From positions 1 to 35,071 of IMG/VR virus record IMGVR_UViG_3300031692_000012: DNA of 35,071 nucleotides. One strand, given 5' to 3'. The translations under genes were made by a program, and so were the position numbers. The notes below the pieces were generated by a model. That model saw nothing but the letters and a program-made list of their open reading frames with translations, ran no database searches and had not been told where the DNA came from. This DNA comes from a virus. Shown one piece after another: positions 1 through 4,998 of the stretch (positions are counted from its first letter, which is position 1; each line of letters starts with the position of its first letter).

Positions 1-17
1 ACTCCAAATATTGGCGT

Positions 18-46
18 ATTTTATCATAGTAATATATCTTTGTCAA
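18..46 (-). promoter_or_regulatory. Leftward sigma70-type promoter
   Basis: On the - strand a perfect TTGACA (41-46) lies 17 bp from TAAAAT (18-23). Transcription would run out of the left end of the window. If base 35071 is joined to base 1, the transcript carries a GGAG about nine bases before the ATG at 35063 and so serves the GDGY-repeat ORF. The motif fit is seen directly; the circular junction is inferred. Confidence 0.6.
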
Positions 47-57
47 CCTGTTTACAA
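40..57. promoter_or_regulatory. Palindromic operator overlapping two divergent -35 boxes
   Basis: The 18-bp sequence TTGTCAACCTGTTTACAA is an imperfect palindrome; seven of nine positions match between half-sites (TTGT-N-AAC). It covers the -35 box of the leftward promoter (41-46) and that of the rightward promoter (51-56), so one bound dimer would affect both. The adjacent XRE-type regulator is the natural candidate ligand (inference). A second small inverted repeat, CCAA-ATA-TTGG, lies at 4-14. Confidence 0.45.
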
Positions 58-79
58 CATTCCAGTACTGTGATATAAT
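51..79 (+). promoter_or_regulatory. Promoter of the regulator/replication operon
   Basis: TTTACA (51-56) and a consensus TATAAT (74-79) are separated by 17 bp. The expected start of transcription is near base 86, giving a short leader with AGAGG at 92-96 before the ATG at 104. It is back to back with the leftward promoter at 18-46. Confidence 0.7.
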
Positions 80-103
80 AAATGATATTTAAGAGGTAAA
101 TCT

Positions 104-361
104 ATGTCAAAAATTCCTGCATTGAAACTATCTGTATTAGAACAAATCAGACGATCGATTGGTCTAACTAAAAAGGATTTTGCCAAGCAATTGGATATTA
201 ATGAAAGCACTTATTGCACCTATGAGCTAGGAGTAAGAACGCCCTCAGCCCATGCTATATATCTAATTATGCGTTTTTTGAAATCTTATAAACCGCCACT
301 GTCAGTCACTATTGAAGACGTACTCATGGATTATAAGAAGAAAATAAGGATAAAAAAATAA
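104..361 (+). CDS. XRE/Cro-type HTH regulator
   Basis: An 85-residue protein, small enough to be a single lambda repressor-like DNA-binding domain. Residues about 11-60 hold the five-helix pattern; the turn LTKKDFAKQLDINESTYCTYE (helix 2 to recognition helix 3) is clear, with the typical E-x-G-x-R-x-P at residues 46-51. There is no peptidase or dimerisation domain as in full-length CI, so it resembles Cro or a short control protein. The C-terminus is Lys-rich. It is the first gene of a rightward operon, with a good promoter and a palindrome overlapping both divergent -35 boxes; autoregulation is therefore likely but inferred. RBS AGAGG ends seven bases before the ATG. Confidence 0.8.
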   Translation: MSKIPALKLSVLEQIRRSIGLTKKDFAKQLDINESTYCTYELGVRTPSAHAIYLIMRFLKSYKPPLSVTIEDVLMDYKKKIRIKK

Positions 362-363
362 AT

Positions 364-561
364 ATGACAGATTTGAGAGAAATTGACTCTATAGAATTTC
401 CTACTTGTCCCCGTTGCTCATTATCTTTTCAGCATTGTGGAGGCTTTCCTAAGCTACTATATATCCCAGCATCAAAAATGTTAAAAACATTAAATAATAA
501 TGGTTATTATTGGTGTCCGAAATGCAATCGTTTTTTCCAAGATAATGATGAGGAAATTTGA
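364..561 (+). CDS. Small zinc-ribbon protein
   Basis: A 65-residue protein with two CxxC knuckles, C15-P-R-C18 and C51-P-K-C54, separated by about 32 residues, as in a zinc ribbon; C25 is extra. I do not recognise a specific family. It starts two bases after the stop of the XRE gene, so the two are presumably translated from one message. Small zinc ribbons in phage early operons often bind nucleic acid or a host protein; which applies here cannot be told from the sequence. Confidence 0.65.
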   Translation: MTDLREIDSIEFPTCPRCSLSFQHCGGFPKLLYIPASKMLKTLNNNGYYWCPKCNRFFQDNDEEI

Positions 562-614
562 GATATTGTCAACACGGAGCCTCCTTATCAATAAATTTTT
601 AATGGGAAAAATCT

Positions 615-1373
615 ATGTGTGAAAATCAATACTACAATCCATACAAATTATTCGTTGGGTCTTTTATCCCTAATTGGCTAATGGAAAGAACAGAAATTAG
701 TCAGGGAGCAAAGTTATGTTTTGCAAGACTGGCTCAATATGCCGGTAAAGAAGGGATTGCTTTTCCACATCAAGAGACTTTGGCGAAGGATTTGGGGGTA
801 AAGGAAAGACAAGTCAGAAGCTACTTATCAGAACTCAAGAATTGCAAGCTAATTATTGTGGAAATACAAGGGCTTGGTAAACCTAACTTGTATAAATTTT
901 GTTACAATGAATGGTTTCTATTGCCTGGTGGTCCGGCGGTATCCTGCCAATCTGAACGGCAGGATACTGCCGGTCATATATATAAAGATGAAGAGAATCA
1001 TATAAGAGAATCATATAATAATAATAAAAGCGGTAATAAGAATAATACTCAGAAAAAAGATATTGTACCGTATGAAAAGATAGTGAAAGCTTACAATGAT
1101 ATTTGTGTATTTAATGAACAAAAGCAAGGAGAGATGCCGATGGCTAGAACATGCACCGAAATAAGGAAAAAATTACTAAGAGCCAGATGGTATGAGTTTC
1201 CAGATCTTAATATATTTAGGCAAGTATTTTTGCAGGCGATCGATAGCGATTTCCTTTCGGGACGAACAAGTCATAATTTCCGTAACTGTAATATTGATTG
1301 GATATGTTCACCTACCCATTTTAAAGATATTTACGAGTGGAAATATGACAACGAGAGGTTCAAAAAAATATGA
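615..1373 (+). CDS. Winged-helix replication initiator (O-like)
   Basis: A 252-residue protein. Residues about 14-95 form a winged helix of the HTH_36 kind found in phage and plasmid replication initiators (WLMERTEISQGAKLCFARLA, then the helix around HQETLAKDLGVKERQVRSYL). A low-complexity Asn/Lys linker spans about residues 130-150. The C-terminal part (about 155-252) ends with the pattern SDFLSGR...DWICSPTHFKDIYEWKYD, familiar from replisome-organiser/O-type proteins that recruit the host helicase loader. The gene carries a strong hairpin and AT-rich tandem 13-mers between its two domains, as lambda ori lies inside O. The SD is weak (GGGAAA at 603-608). The stop overlaps the next start (ATGA). 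Confidence 0.75.
   Translation: MCENQYYNPYKLFVGSFIPNWLMERTEISQGAKLCFARLAQYAGKEGIAFPHQETLAKDLGVKERQVRSYLSELKNCKLIIVEIQGLGKPNLYKFCYNEWFLLPGGPAVSCQSERQDTAGHIYKDEENHIRESYNNNKSGNKNNTQKKDIVPYEKIVKAYNDICVFNEQKQGEMPMARTCTEIRKKLLRARWYEFPDLNIFRQVFLQAIDSDFLSGRTSHNFRNCNIDWICSPTHFKDIYEWKYDNERFKKI
933..973 (+). other. Strong hairpin inside the initiator gene (candidate origin element)
   Basis: Two 16-base arms (933-948 and 958-973) pair throughout, with one G-T wobble and a nine-base loop. The arms (CCGGCGGTATCCTGCC and its partner) are far richer in GC than the flanks. The hairpin lies in frame in the inter-domain region and encodes GPAVSCQSERQDTAGH. It could be a replication-initiation structure or an inserted palindromic element. 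Confidence 0.5.
974..1066 (+). other. AT-rich region with tandem 13-mers (candidate DNA-unwinding element)
   Basis: Immediately downstream of the hairpin, AGAGAATCATATA occurs twice in perfect tandem (992-1004 and 1005-1017), followed by ATAATAATAATAAAA and further A/T-rich sequence. Hairpin plus AT-rich direct repeats within an initiator gene matches the organisation of lambdoid origins. The function is inferred. Confidence 0.4.
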
Positions 1374-1765
1374 ATATTTGTCAAGCATGTAATCATAAGA
1401 ATTATAACAACGATGTTAAATGCGCCCACTGTGGTAAGCCGCTGCTTAGAAGTAATAATAAACTAGAAAAAAATTGCGAAGAATGCGGATTGTCGCGCAG
1501 TAAAGAAATCAATATTGGTGGACAAGAGCGACATCTCTGTTATGAGTGTTATACGAAAGCTACCCATAAATATTTTTATAGCTCAGAAGATACGTATAAA
1601 TTGCAGAGCAAGGCAGAGGCAGTGTATTTTTATTTTACATCATTACGTAATGAAGCACTCTATTATGGTGATGATGTTGCTGTTTATGAATATAAGATGC
1701 AGATAGCTGCTGATATGATGCATGGTTTAAATCCTCAAAATTGGTCAGAAATAACAAACATTTAG
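1370..1765 (+). CDS. Double zinc-ribbon protein
   Basis: A 131-residue protein with four CxxC pairs: C4/C7, C18/C21, C36/C39 and C57/C60. The first two and last two can form two zinc ribbons. The rest (about 61-131) is predicted helical and Tyr-rich, with no motif I recognise. Its ATG overlaps the stop of the initiator gene (ATGA), which suggests translational coupling and a role near replication, for example an accessory DNA- or helicase-binding factor (inference). It is the last gene of the rightward early operon. Confidence 0.65.
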   Translation: MNICQACNHKNYNNDVKCAHCGKPLLRSNNKLEKNCEECGLSRSKEINIGGQERHLCYECYTKATHKYFYSSEDTYKLQSKAEAVYFYFTSLRNEALYYGDDVAVYEYKMQIAADMMHGLNPQNWSEITNI

Positions 1766-1777
1766 TGAGATAAAGTA

Positions 1778-1838
1778 TGGTCGTGAGTTGAAGGGTAAGA
1801 AAGAGAGGATTGTTATTATGCAAAACAACTCACGACCA
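1778..1838. repeat. 13-bp perfect inverted repeat with 35-base spacer
   Basis: TGGTCGTGAGTTG (1778-1790) and its exact reverse complement (1826-1838) flank 35 bases. The spacer contains AAGAGAGGAT, the leader word used by the leftward small genes, here on the + strand and followed by an ATG (1818) opening a 14-codon ORF. It lies between convergent operons. Its role is unknown. Confidence 0.6.
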
Positions 1839-1844
1839 ATCTGT

Positions 1845-1884
1845 ACCCGCCTCTGGGCTTGAACCATGTTAGCGGGTTTATTTT
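1845..1884 (+). terminator. Probable terminator of the rightward early operon
   Basis: ACCCGC (1845-1850) pairs with GCGGGT (1872-1877), followed by a T-rich run (TTTATTTTA). It sits directly after the early operon and before the converging leftward genes. Read on the - strand the same element also resembles a tRNA minihelix (acceptor-like stem plus a GGTTCAA loop); see findings. Confidence 0.45.
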
Positions 1885-1889
1885 ATATA

Positions 1890-2141
1890 TTATATTCGCG
1901 TCTTCAGTTTTTCAACATCCTCCGTTATGTTTTTTATTAATAGCTCTACTTCGTTTTCATCATACTTGTATTTTTCCAACATTAATAATGATTGTTTGGC
2001 TGTTACTGTAATAGACTTAATGTTTTTTATCCTTTTTAATACAGACTTGATTGTTTTAGCCTCATCGTAACTGCTAACATCCATTAGTTTTTTCATATCA
2101 TCATTGCTTCCGTATTTCACGTATGAGATTTCATATATCAT
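1890..2141 (-). CDS. Hypothetical helical protein
   Basis: An 83-residue, Lys/Glu-rich protein predicted mostly helical, with hydrophobic heptad-like spacing in the C-terminal half (around YKYDENEVELLIKNITEDVE). I do not recognise a family. It is the last gene of the leftward cluster. Its start follows GGGAG, unlike the AGAGAGGATAA leader of the upstream genes, so it may be an older, non-shuffled member. There is no membrane segment and no cysteine pair. Confidence 0.5.
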   Translation of the reverse strand: MIYEISYVKYGSNDDMKKLMDVSSYDEAKTIKSVLKRIKNIKSITVTAKQSLLMLEKYKYDENEVELLIKNITEDVEKLKTRI

Positions 2142-2156
2142 GATAAAACTCCCGAT

Positions 2157-2402
2157 TTATAAGTCATTAATTATTTTTTGGGAAAACTTTTTGGAATGGG
2201 CATTATTAATTAAATCTTCAATTTTTTCAATGCCACACCTAATCCCGAATCTAATACATCGCAGCTCATTAATTCTTTTAAAATCCGGGAAAAATCCTTC
2301 ATGGTTTTTTGTTTTATAATTGATGATTTTAGTTAAAGAATCCTCCATTTCTTTGAGCTTTTGATGAGTTTCTATTACCGTAAATATAGTAGTTGGTTCC
2401 AT
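2157..2402 (-). CDS. Hypothetical helical protein
   Basis: An 81-residue protein, basic overall. An N-terminal amphipathic helix (ETHQKLKEMEDSLTKIINYK) precedes a segment with two cysteines (LRCIRFGIRCGIEKIEDL). No family is recognised. The start is preceded by AAGAGGTAAAAATT, a variant of the cluster's common leader. It lies 15 bases from the next leftward gene, so it is probably co-transcribed with it. Confidence 0.5.
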   Translation of the reverse strand: MEPTTIFTVIETHQKLKEMEDSLTKIINYKTKNHEGFFPDFKRINELRCIRFGIRCGIEKIEDLINNAHSKKFSQKIINDL

Positions 2403-2491
2403 AATTTTTACCTCTTAATTTGGTTTGGTTTTACTGATAAAGACATATTCTTTAAGAAAAAATAAACTAATTATAATTAAAGCGTTATACA

Positions 2492-2854
2492 TTATAATTT
2501 CTCCTTCAGGGCTAACAAAATACTAATAATTTCTAGCGCCGTTTCGTTCACAAGTTCATTGGTGGCGTTTATTTTTAAAACTAAATCTTCACTTTGATGA
2601 AGTGTTTCCCTTATTATTTGGGTTGTTCTAACTCCGTCGGAGGATTTATTGGTCTTGCTTATGTTTTCCTCTGTCGCAAGAGAAACAAAAAAAGAAGATA
2701 TCTGAACTAACGCCACTGCCATAGCTAGCGGGGTTTCTATCGCGCCACGTTGTGAAAGCGGTTTTAAATTTTCTAAACATTCATCGATCAATTTGTTCAT
2801 GTAGGTTTGTAGCTCGCTTTTTGTCATAATATTTTTTGTTGTTTTTTTAGTCAT
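2492..2854 (-). CDS. Hypothetical protein, mostly helical
   Basis: A 120-residue protein. The N-terminus is Lys/Thr-rich and contains an alternative in-frame Met at residue 10. A moderately hydrophobic helix (about residues 43-60, LAMAVALVQISSFFVSLA) and a long C-terminal Leu/Ile-rich helix suggest a helical bundle. No family is recognised. Its RBS, AAGAGAGGATAA, overlaps the last codons of the upstream gene, where the same bases encode QKRG and the stop, so translation of the two genes is coupled. Confidence 0.55.
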   Translation of the reverse strand: MTKKTTKNIMTKSELQTYMNKLIDECLENLKPLSQRGAIETPLAMAVALVQISSFFVSLATEENISKTNKSSDGVRTTQIIRETLHQSEDLVLKINATNELVNETALEIISILLALKEKL

Positions 2855-2857
2855 GAT

Positions 2858-3100
2858 TTATCCTCTCTTTTGATTATTATAAAGTCGAATTGTCTTATTG
2901 ACGTCGTTTAGTATCTGAGCTTCAAGTATTTTGGCTATCTGGATATTTGCAGTTGCCCCTCTGTAAAATTGAAAGTCCCATACAAGCTCACATAGACAGA
3001 TAATCGTTATCGGTAGATAGTCCCACAAGCTGATGTGTATAGCTATCCCCGCCGCTTTTAAAATAAAAAGTAAAACCCCTATCAGTATGCTTGTAATCAT
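2858..3100 (-). CDS. Small two-helix membrane protein, paralogue A
   Basis: An 80-residue protein with two hydrophobic segments, about residues 2-18 (MITSILIGVLLFILKA) and 28-44 (YLPITIICLCELVWDF), then a polar tail ending IRLYNNQKRG. The first 16 residues are identical to those of the next gene upstream, and the middle part is a recognisable but diverged copy. The stretch IRLYNN recurs at the C-terminus of the 152-residue protein at 3516-3974, so this gene joins two reused segments. It probably sits in the inner membrane. The function is unknown. Confidence 0.6.
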   Translation of the reverse strand: MITSILIGVLLFILKAAGIAIHISLWDYLPITIICLCELVWDFQFYRGATANIQIAKILEAQILNDVNKTIRLYNNQKRG

Positions 3101-3217
3101 AATGTTATCCTCTCTTTTTTAATAAAATTAAATAAATAATCTATCATTTCATCACACATCCGCGCTGCAAAGTAACAATCTTGCGGAGCTCGCATTATTA
3201 TTATAAAGTCGAATACC
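3054..3217. repeat. 164-bp direct repeat, copy 1
   Basis: Nearly identical (I see one difference) to 3418-3581, offset 364 bp. It spans the first codons of a small membrane-protein gene, its leader, and sequence that in the other copy encodes the C-terminus of the upstream 152-residue protein. It reads as the trace of a tandem duplication kept uniform by recombination. Confidence 0.9.
3152..3217 (-). pseudogene. Detached C-terminal remnant of the 152-residue GDGY protein
   Basis: This copy of the 164-bp repeat contains the same bases that encode IRLYNNNASSARLLLCSADV at the end of the gene at 3516-3974, but has no N-terminal part in frame. Instead the upstream paralogue B enters it in another frame and ends HVSWYSTL. 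It is a remnant carried along by the duplication, not an independent gene. Confidence 0.6.
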
Positions 3218-3464
3218 AGCTCACATGAAGCCCTGCCAAAGATATCGCTATAGCTATCATCACAGTTGTTGCCAGCGTTATAACCACGCCTTTATAAAAA
3301 TCAGTGGAGTAACAGCAAAAACTCTTGATTATTCTGAAGTCTAATAGCAACTCAGAGAGCATGATAATCACTAGCGGTAGCATATCACACCAGCCGATGT
3401 TCATGCTTACTCTCGTGGCTTTTAAAATGAAAAGTAAAACCCCTATCAGTATGCTTGTAATCAT
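3201..3464 (-). CDS. Small membrane protein, paralogue B
   Basis: An 87-residue protein. The N-terminal MITSILIGVLLFILKA is identical to paralogue A; residues about 20-45 (WCDMLPLVIIMLSELLLDFR) are a diverged version of A; a third hydrophobic stretch (about 59-78, GVVITLATTVMIAIAISLAG) is not in A. The last residues come from the repeat entered in a different frame. The identical 5' end next to diverged middles indicates gene conversion or recombination at the repeated leader. It is probably an inner-membrane protein of unknown function. Confidence 0.6.
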   Translation of the reverse strand: MITSILIGVLLFILKATRVSMNIGWCDMLPLVIIMLSELLLDFRIIKSFCCYSTDFYKGVVITLATTVMIAIAISLAGLHVSWYSTL

Positions 3465-3581
3465 AATGTTATCCTCTCTTTTTTAATAAAATTAAATAAA
3501 TAATCTATCATTTCATCACACATCCGCGCTGCAAAGTAACAATCTTGCGGAGCTCGCATTATTATTATAAAGTCGAATACC
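3418..3581. repeat. 164-bp direct repeat, copy 2
   Basis: This is the partner of 3054-3217. Here the repeat covers the start of paralogue B, the shared leader (AAAAAAGAGAGGATAA before ATG) and the true C-terminal codons of the gene at 3516-3974, ending just before the GDGY-coding tract. Confidence 0.9.
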
Positions 3582-3974
3582 TGAGCCCTCGCCATTGCCA
3601 TCGCCCTCGCCATAGCCATAGCCCGTGCCATCACCATATCCTGGAACATAGCTTGGAATATTTTGTTCTGTTTGACCTATCTTCTCTTCATAAAAAGATT
3701 TCCATTTGGAGTAATCGCACTTTATACGCGCGATAATAGTAAAGTTATTGAGTTCTACTAAACCAGCTTTGTCTAACAACGTATTTTCTTTCTTGCCTTC
3801 TAAAGCCAGCTCGCCTAGACCCCGACTCGTCCCCCAGCTACGTATCACATATGCATCAGTTAAAGTGCAATCATTTTCTTTTTTAGACAAAAATCCAATC
3901 ATCACAAATCCACGCTGCAAAATAACAATTTCTAACGCTTTTTCTTGCTCTTCTTCTTGCTCTTTAGTGTGCAT
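3516..3974 (-). CDS. Small phage protein with C-terminal GDGY tract
   Basis: A 152-residue protein in three parts. The N-terminus MHTKEQEEEQEKA is shared with the 47-residue ORF at 4660-4803. The core, about residues 14-100, contains VIRSWGTSRGLGELAL and LDKAGLVEL; I recall this RxWGTxxGLGELA pattern from small phage proteins (possibly DUF6948) but cannot confirm it. A Gly/Asp/Tyr repeat follows at about residues 112-132 (YGDGTGYGYGEGDGNGEG), then IRLYNN. The repeat is encoded by GGC-NAT hexamers like those of the ORF at 34740-35063. The 3' end lies in the 164-bp repeat. Leader AAAGAGAGGATAAAATT. Confidence 0.65.
   Translation of the reverse strand: MHTKEQEEEQEKALEIVILQRGFVMIGFLSKKENDCTLTDAYVIRSWGTSRGLGELALEGKKENTLLDKAGLVELNNFTIIARIKCDYSKWKSFYEEKIGQTEQNIPSYVPGYGDGTGYGYGEGDGNGEGSGIRLYNNNASSARLLLCSADV
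3582..3645 (-). repeat. Degenerate GGC-NAT hexanucleotide tract
   Basis: On the + strand this reads as alternating GCC-ATN/GCC-CTC units; on the - strand it encodes the Gly-Asp/Tyr/Glu stretch of the 152-residue protein. The unit matches the long tract at 34743-35030. A more decayed version lies near 4023-4058 in the 68-residue ORF. Confidence 0.75.
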
Positions 3975-4001
3975 AATTTTATCCTCTCTTTTTTAATAAA
4001 A

Positions 4002-4208
4002 TTAAATAAATAATCTATCATTGCCCGCGCCATCGCACTCGCCACAGCCCGCGCCCCAGCTAACATATCCTATCGCCTTTGCTATGGCGAAAGATTTTGC
4101 CGTAGTCATAAATATTACTATAGCCATTAATTCAACTATCATTTTTTCTAAAATCTTGGTTACATCATCGTAGGTCATGATGTCATTATCTCTTTGTGTA
4201 GGTTTCAT
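4002..4208 (-). CDS. Chimeric small ORF (shared N-terminus, decayed Gly-rich C-terminus)
   Basis: A 68-residue ORF. Residues 1-27 (MKPTQRDNDIMTYDDVTKIL onward) are identical to those of the 129-residue ORF upstream, at DNA level too (142-bp repeat). After this the sequence switches to a hydrophobic stretch (about 28-48) and a Gly/Cys-rich tail, GYVSWGAGCGECDGAGNDRL, a decayed form of the GDGY repeat. The last codons run into the leader of the next gene. It may be a working variant or a recombination by-product; the intact frame and RBS favour expression. Confidence 0.5.
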   Translation of the reverse strand: MKPTQRDNDIMTYDDVTKILEKMIVELMAIVIFMTTAKSFAIAKAIGYVSWGAGCGECDGAGNDRLFI

Positions 4209-4268
4209 AATTTTATCCTCTCTTTTTTTGATTTGATTACTTCACCCATTTTCCGACAAATCTTCCGT
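4127..4268. repeat. 142-bp direct repeat, copy 1
   Basis: By eye identical to 4545-4686, offset 418 bp. It contains the first 27 codons of the MKPTQRDND-type genes, their leader, and the end of the upstream coding region. The copy at 4237-4268 encodes GRFVGKWVK at the end of the 129-residue ORF. Confidence 0.9.
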
Positions 4269-4626
4269 AAAAATCTGTTTGGATCGTAAGTCTACCCTTT
4301 GCTATGTCGTCTGTGACATCGGTCAGGCGAGAAAACTGCGCCCCGATGCTTTCTTCTTCGTTGCACCACTGCCGCCATAATTTTAAGTTTATACTGATGA
4401 TCGCCTCTCTTGCCCATGCATAGGATGTAGCCACATAGTCTTTATGCATCTCGTCCATTAGCATTTCTTCTCCGCTGTAGCCTTTTTCATCTAGTAAAGC
4501 TTGTATCTCTTTTTCTTGCTCTTTATCTAGTAAAGCTTGTATCTTTAATTCAACTATCATTTTTTCTAAAATCTTGGTTACATCATCGTAGGTCATGATG
4601 TCATTATCTCTTTGTGTAGGTTTCAT
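4237..4626 (-). CDS. Hypothetical small phage protein
   Basis: A 129-residue, acidic N-terminal protein. Residues 1-27 are shared with the ORF at 4002-4208. A short internal duplication follows (IQALLDKEQEKE then IQALLDEKGY), which is a DNA repeat of about 24 bases. The rest (about 50-129), with LWRQWCNEEESIG and ending TIQTDFYGRFVGKWVK, is unique to this gene and looks like a folded domain, but I do not recognise it. Leader AAAGAGAGGATAAAATT. It is probably the full-length member from which the 68-residue chimera was derived. Confidence 0.55.
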   Translation of the reverse strand: MKPTQRDNDIMTYDDVTKILEKMIVELKIQALLDKEQEKEIQALLDEKGYSGEEMLMDEMHKDYVATSYAWAREAIISINLKLWRQWCNEEESIGAQFSRLTDVTDDIAKGRLTIQTDFYGRFVGKWVK

Positions 4627-4686
4627 AATTTTATCCTCTCTTTTTTTGATTTGATTACTTCACCCATTTTCCGACAAATCTTCCGT
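4545..4686. repeat. 142-bp direct repeat, copy 2
   Basis: This is the partner of 4127-4268. In this copy the bases that encode GRFVGKWVK are read in another frame by the 47-residue ORF, giving the ending TEDLSENG. A third, diverged copy of the VTKILEKMIVEL-coding part lies at about 4688-4745. Confidence 0.9.
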
Positions 4687-4803
4687 CAGTTTAATTATTA
4701 TTTTTTCCAAAAATTTAGTTACATCATCGTAGGTCTTGAGGTCATTATCTAGTAAATTTTCTATCGCTTTTTCTTGCTCTTCTTCTTGCTCTTTAGTGTG
4801 CAT
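4660..4803 (-). CDS. 47-residue chimeric ORF, first of the leftward cluster
   Basis: The ATG at 4803 is preceded by AAGAGAGGATAAAATT and opens a 47-codon frame ending in TGA (4660-4662). Residues 1-13 (MHTKEQEEEQEKA) match the start of the 152-residue protein; residues about 24-37 (YDDVTKFLEKIIIK) are a diverged copy of the YDDVTKILEKMIVE segment of the MKPTQRDND genes; the ending TEDLSENG is repeat DNA read in a shifted frame. Every part is therefore borrowed from neighbours. It may encode a small acidic peptide or be a recombination intermediate. Confidence 0.5.
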   Translation of the reverse strand: MHTKEQEEEQEKAIENLLDNDLKTYDDVTKFLEKIIIKLTEDLSENG

Positions 4804-4848
4804 AATTTTATCCTCTCTCTTAAAAAAAATTAAAGTAAAAGTAAAAAG

Positions 4849-4925
4849 ATTATCGTCTTCGGTGTTTATTTTTCTTTTTCCTGGCTGTCCCGGCAGCCGG
4901 GGTTGACGAGATGACGATAATCGTC
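4849..4925. promoter_or_regulatory. Nested inverted repeats in the leftward leader
   Basis: Outer arms ATTATCGTC (4849-4857) and GACGATAAT (4913-4921) enclose a GC-rich hairpin, CCTGGCTG (4880-4887) with CAGCCGGG (4894-4901) around a six-base loop. GACGATAATCGTC (4913-4925) is itself an interrupted palindrome. The hairpin is not followed by a T-run in either direction, so it is not a classical terminator. A structured 5' leader or a pair of operators is more likely (inference). Confidence 0.45.
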
Positions 4926-4998
4926 TATAATCATATATCGATAGTAATTGTATCGGTCAGGATTTTATTGCTATCTTTGTTTTTATGATTATGTCTAT

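Noticed and set aside
3461-3649. A - strand ORF MFQDMVMARAMAMARAMAMA overlapping the 152-residue gene
   Set aside because: It is a frame shadow of the GDGY tract and of the 164-bp repeat, without its own leader.
4880-4901. A GC-rich hairpin as an intrinsic terminator
   Set aside because: It is not followed by a T-run on either strand; the adjacent T-rich run precedes it on the + strand.
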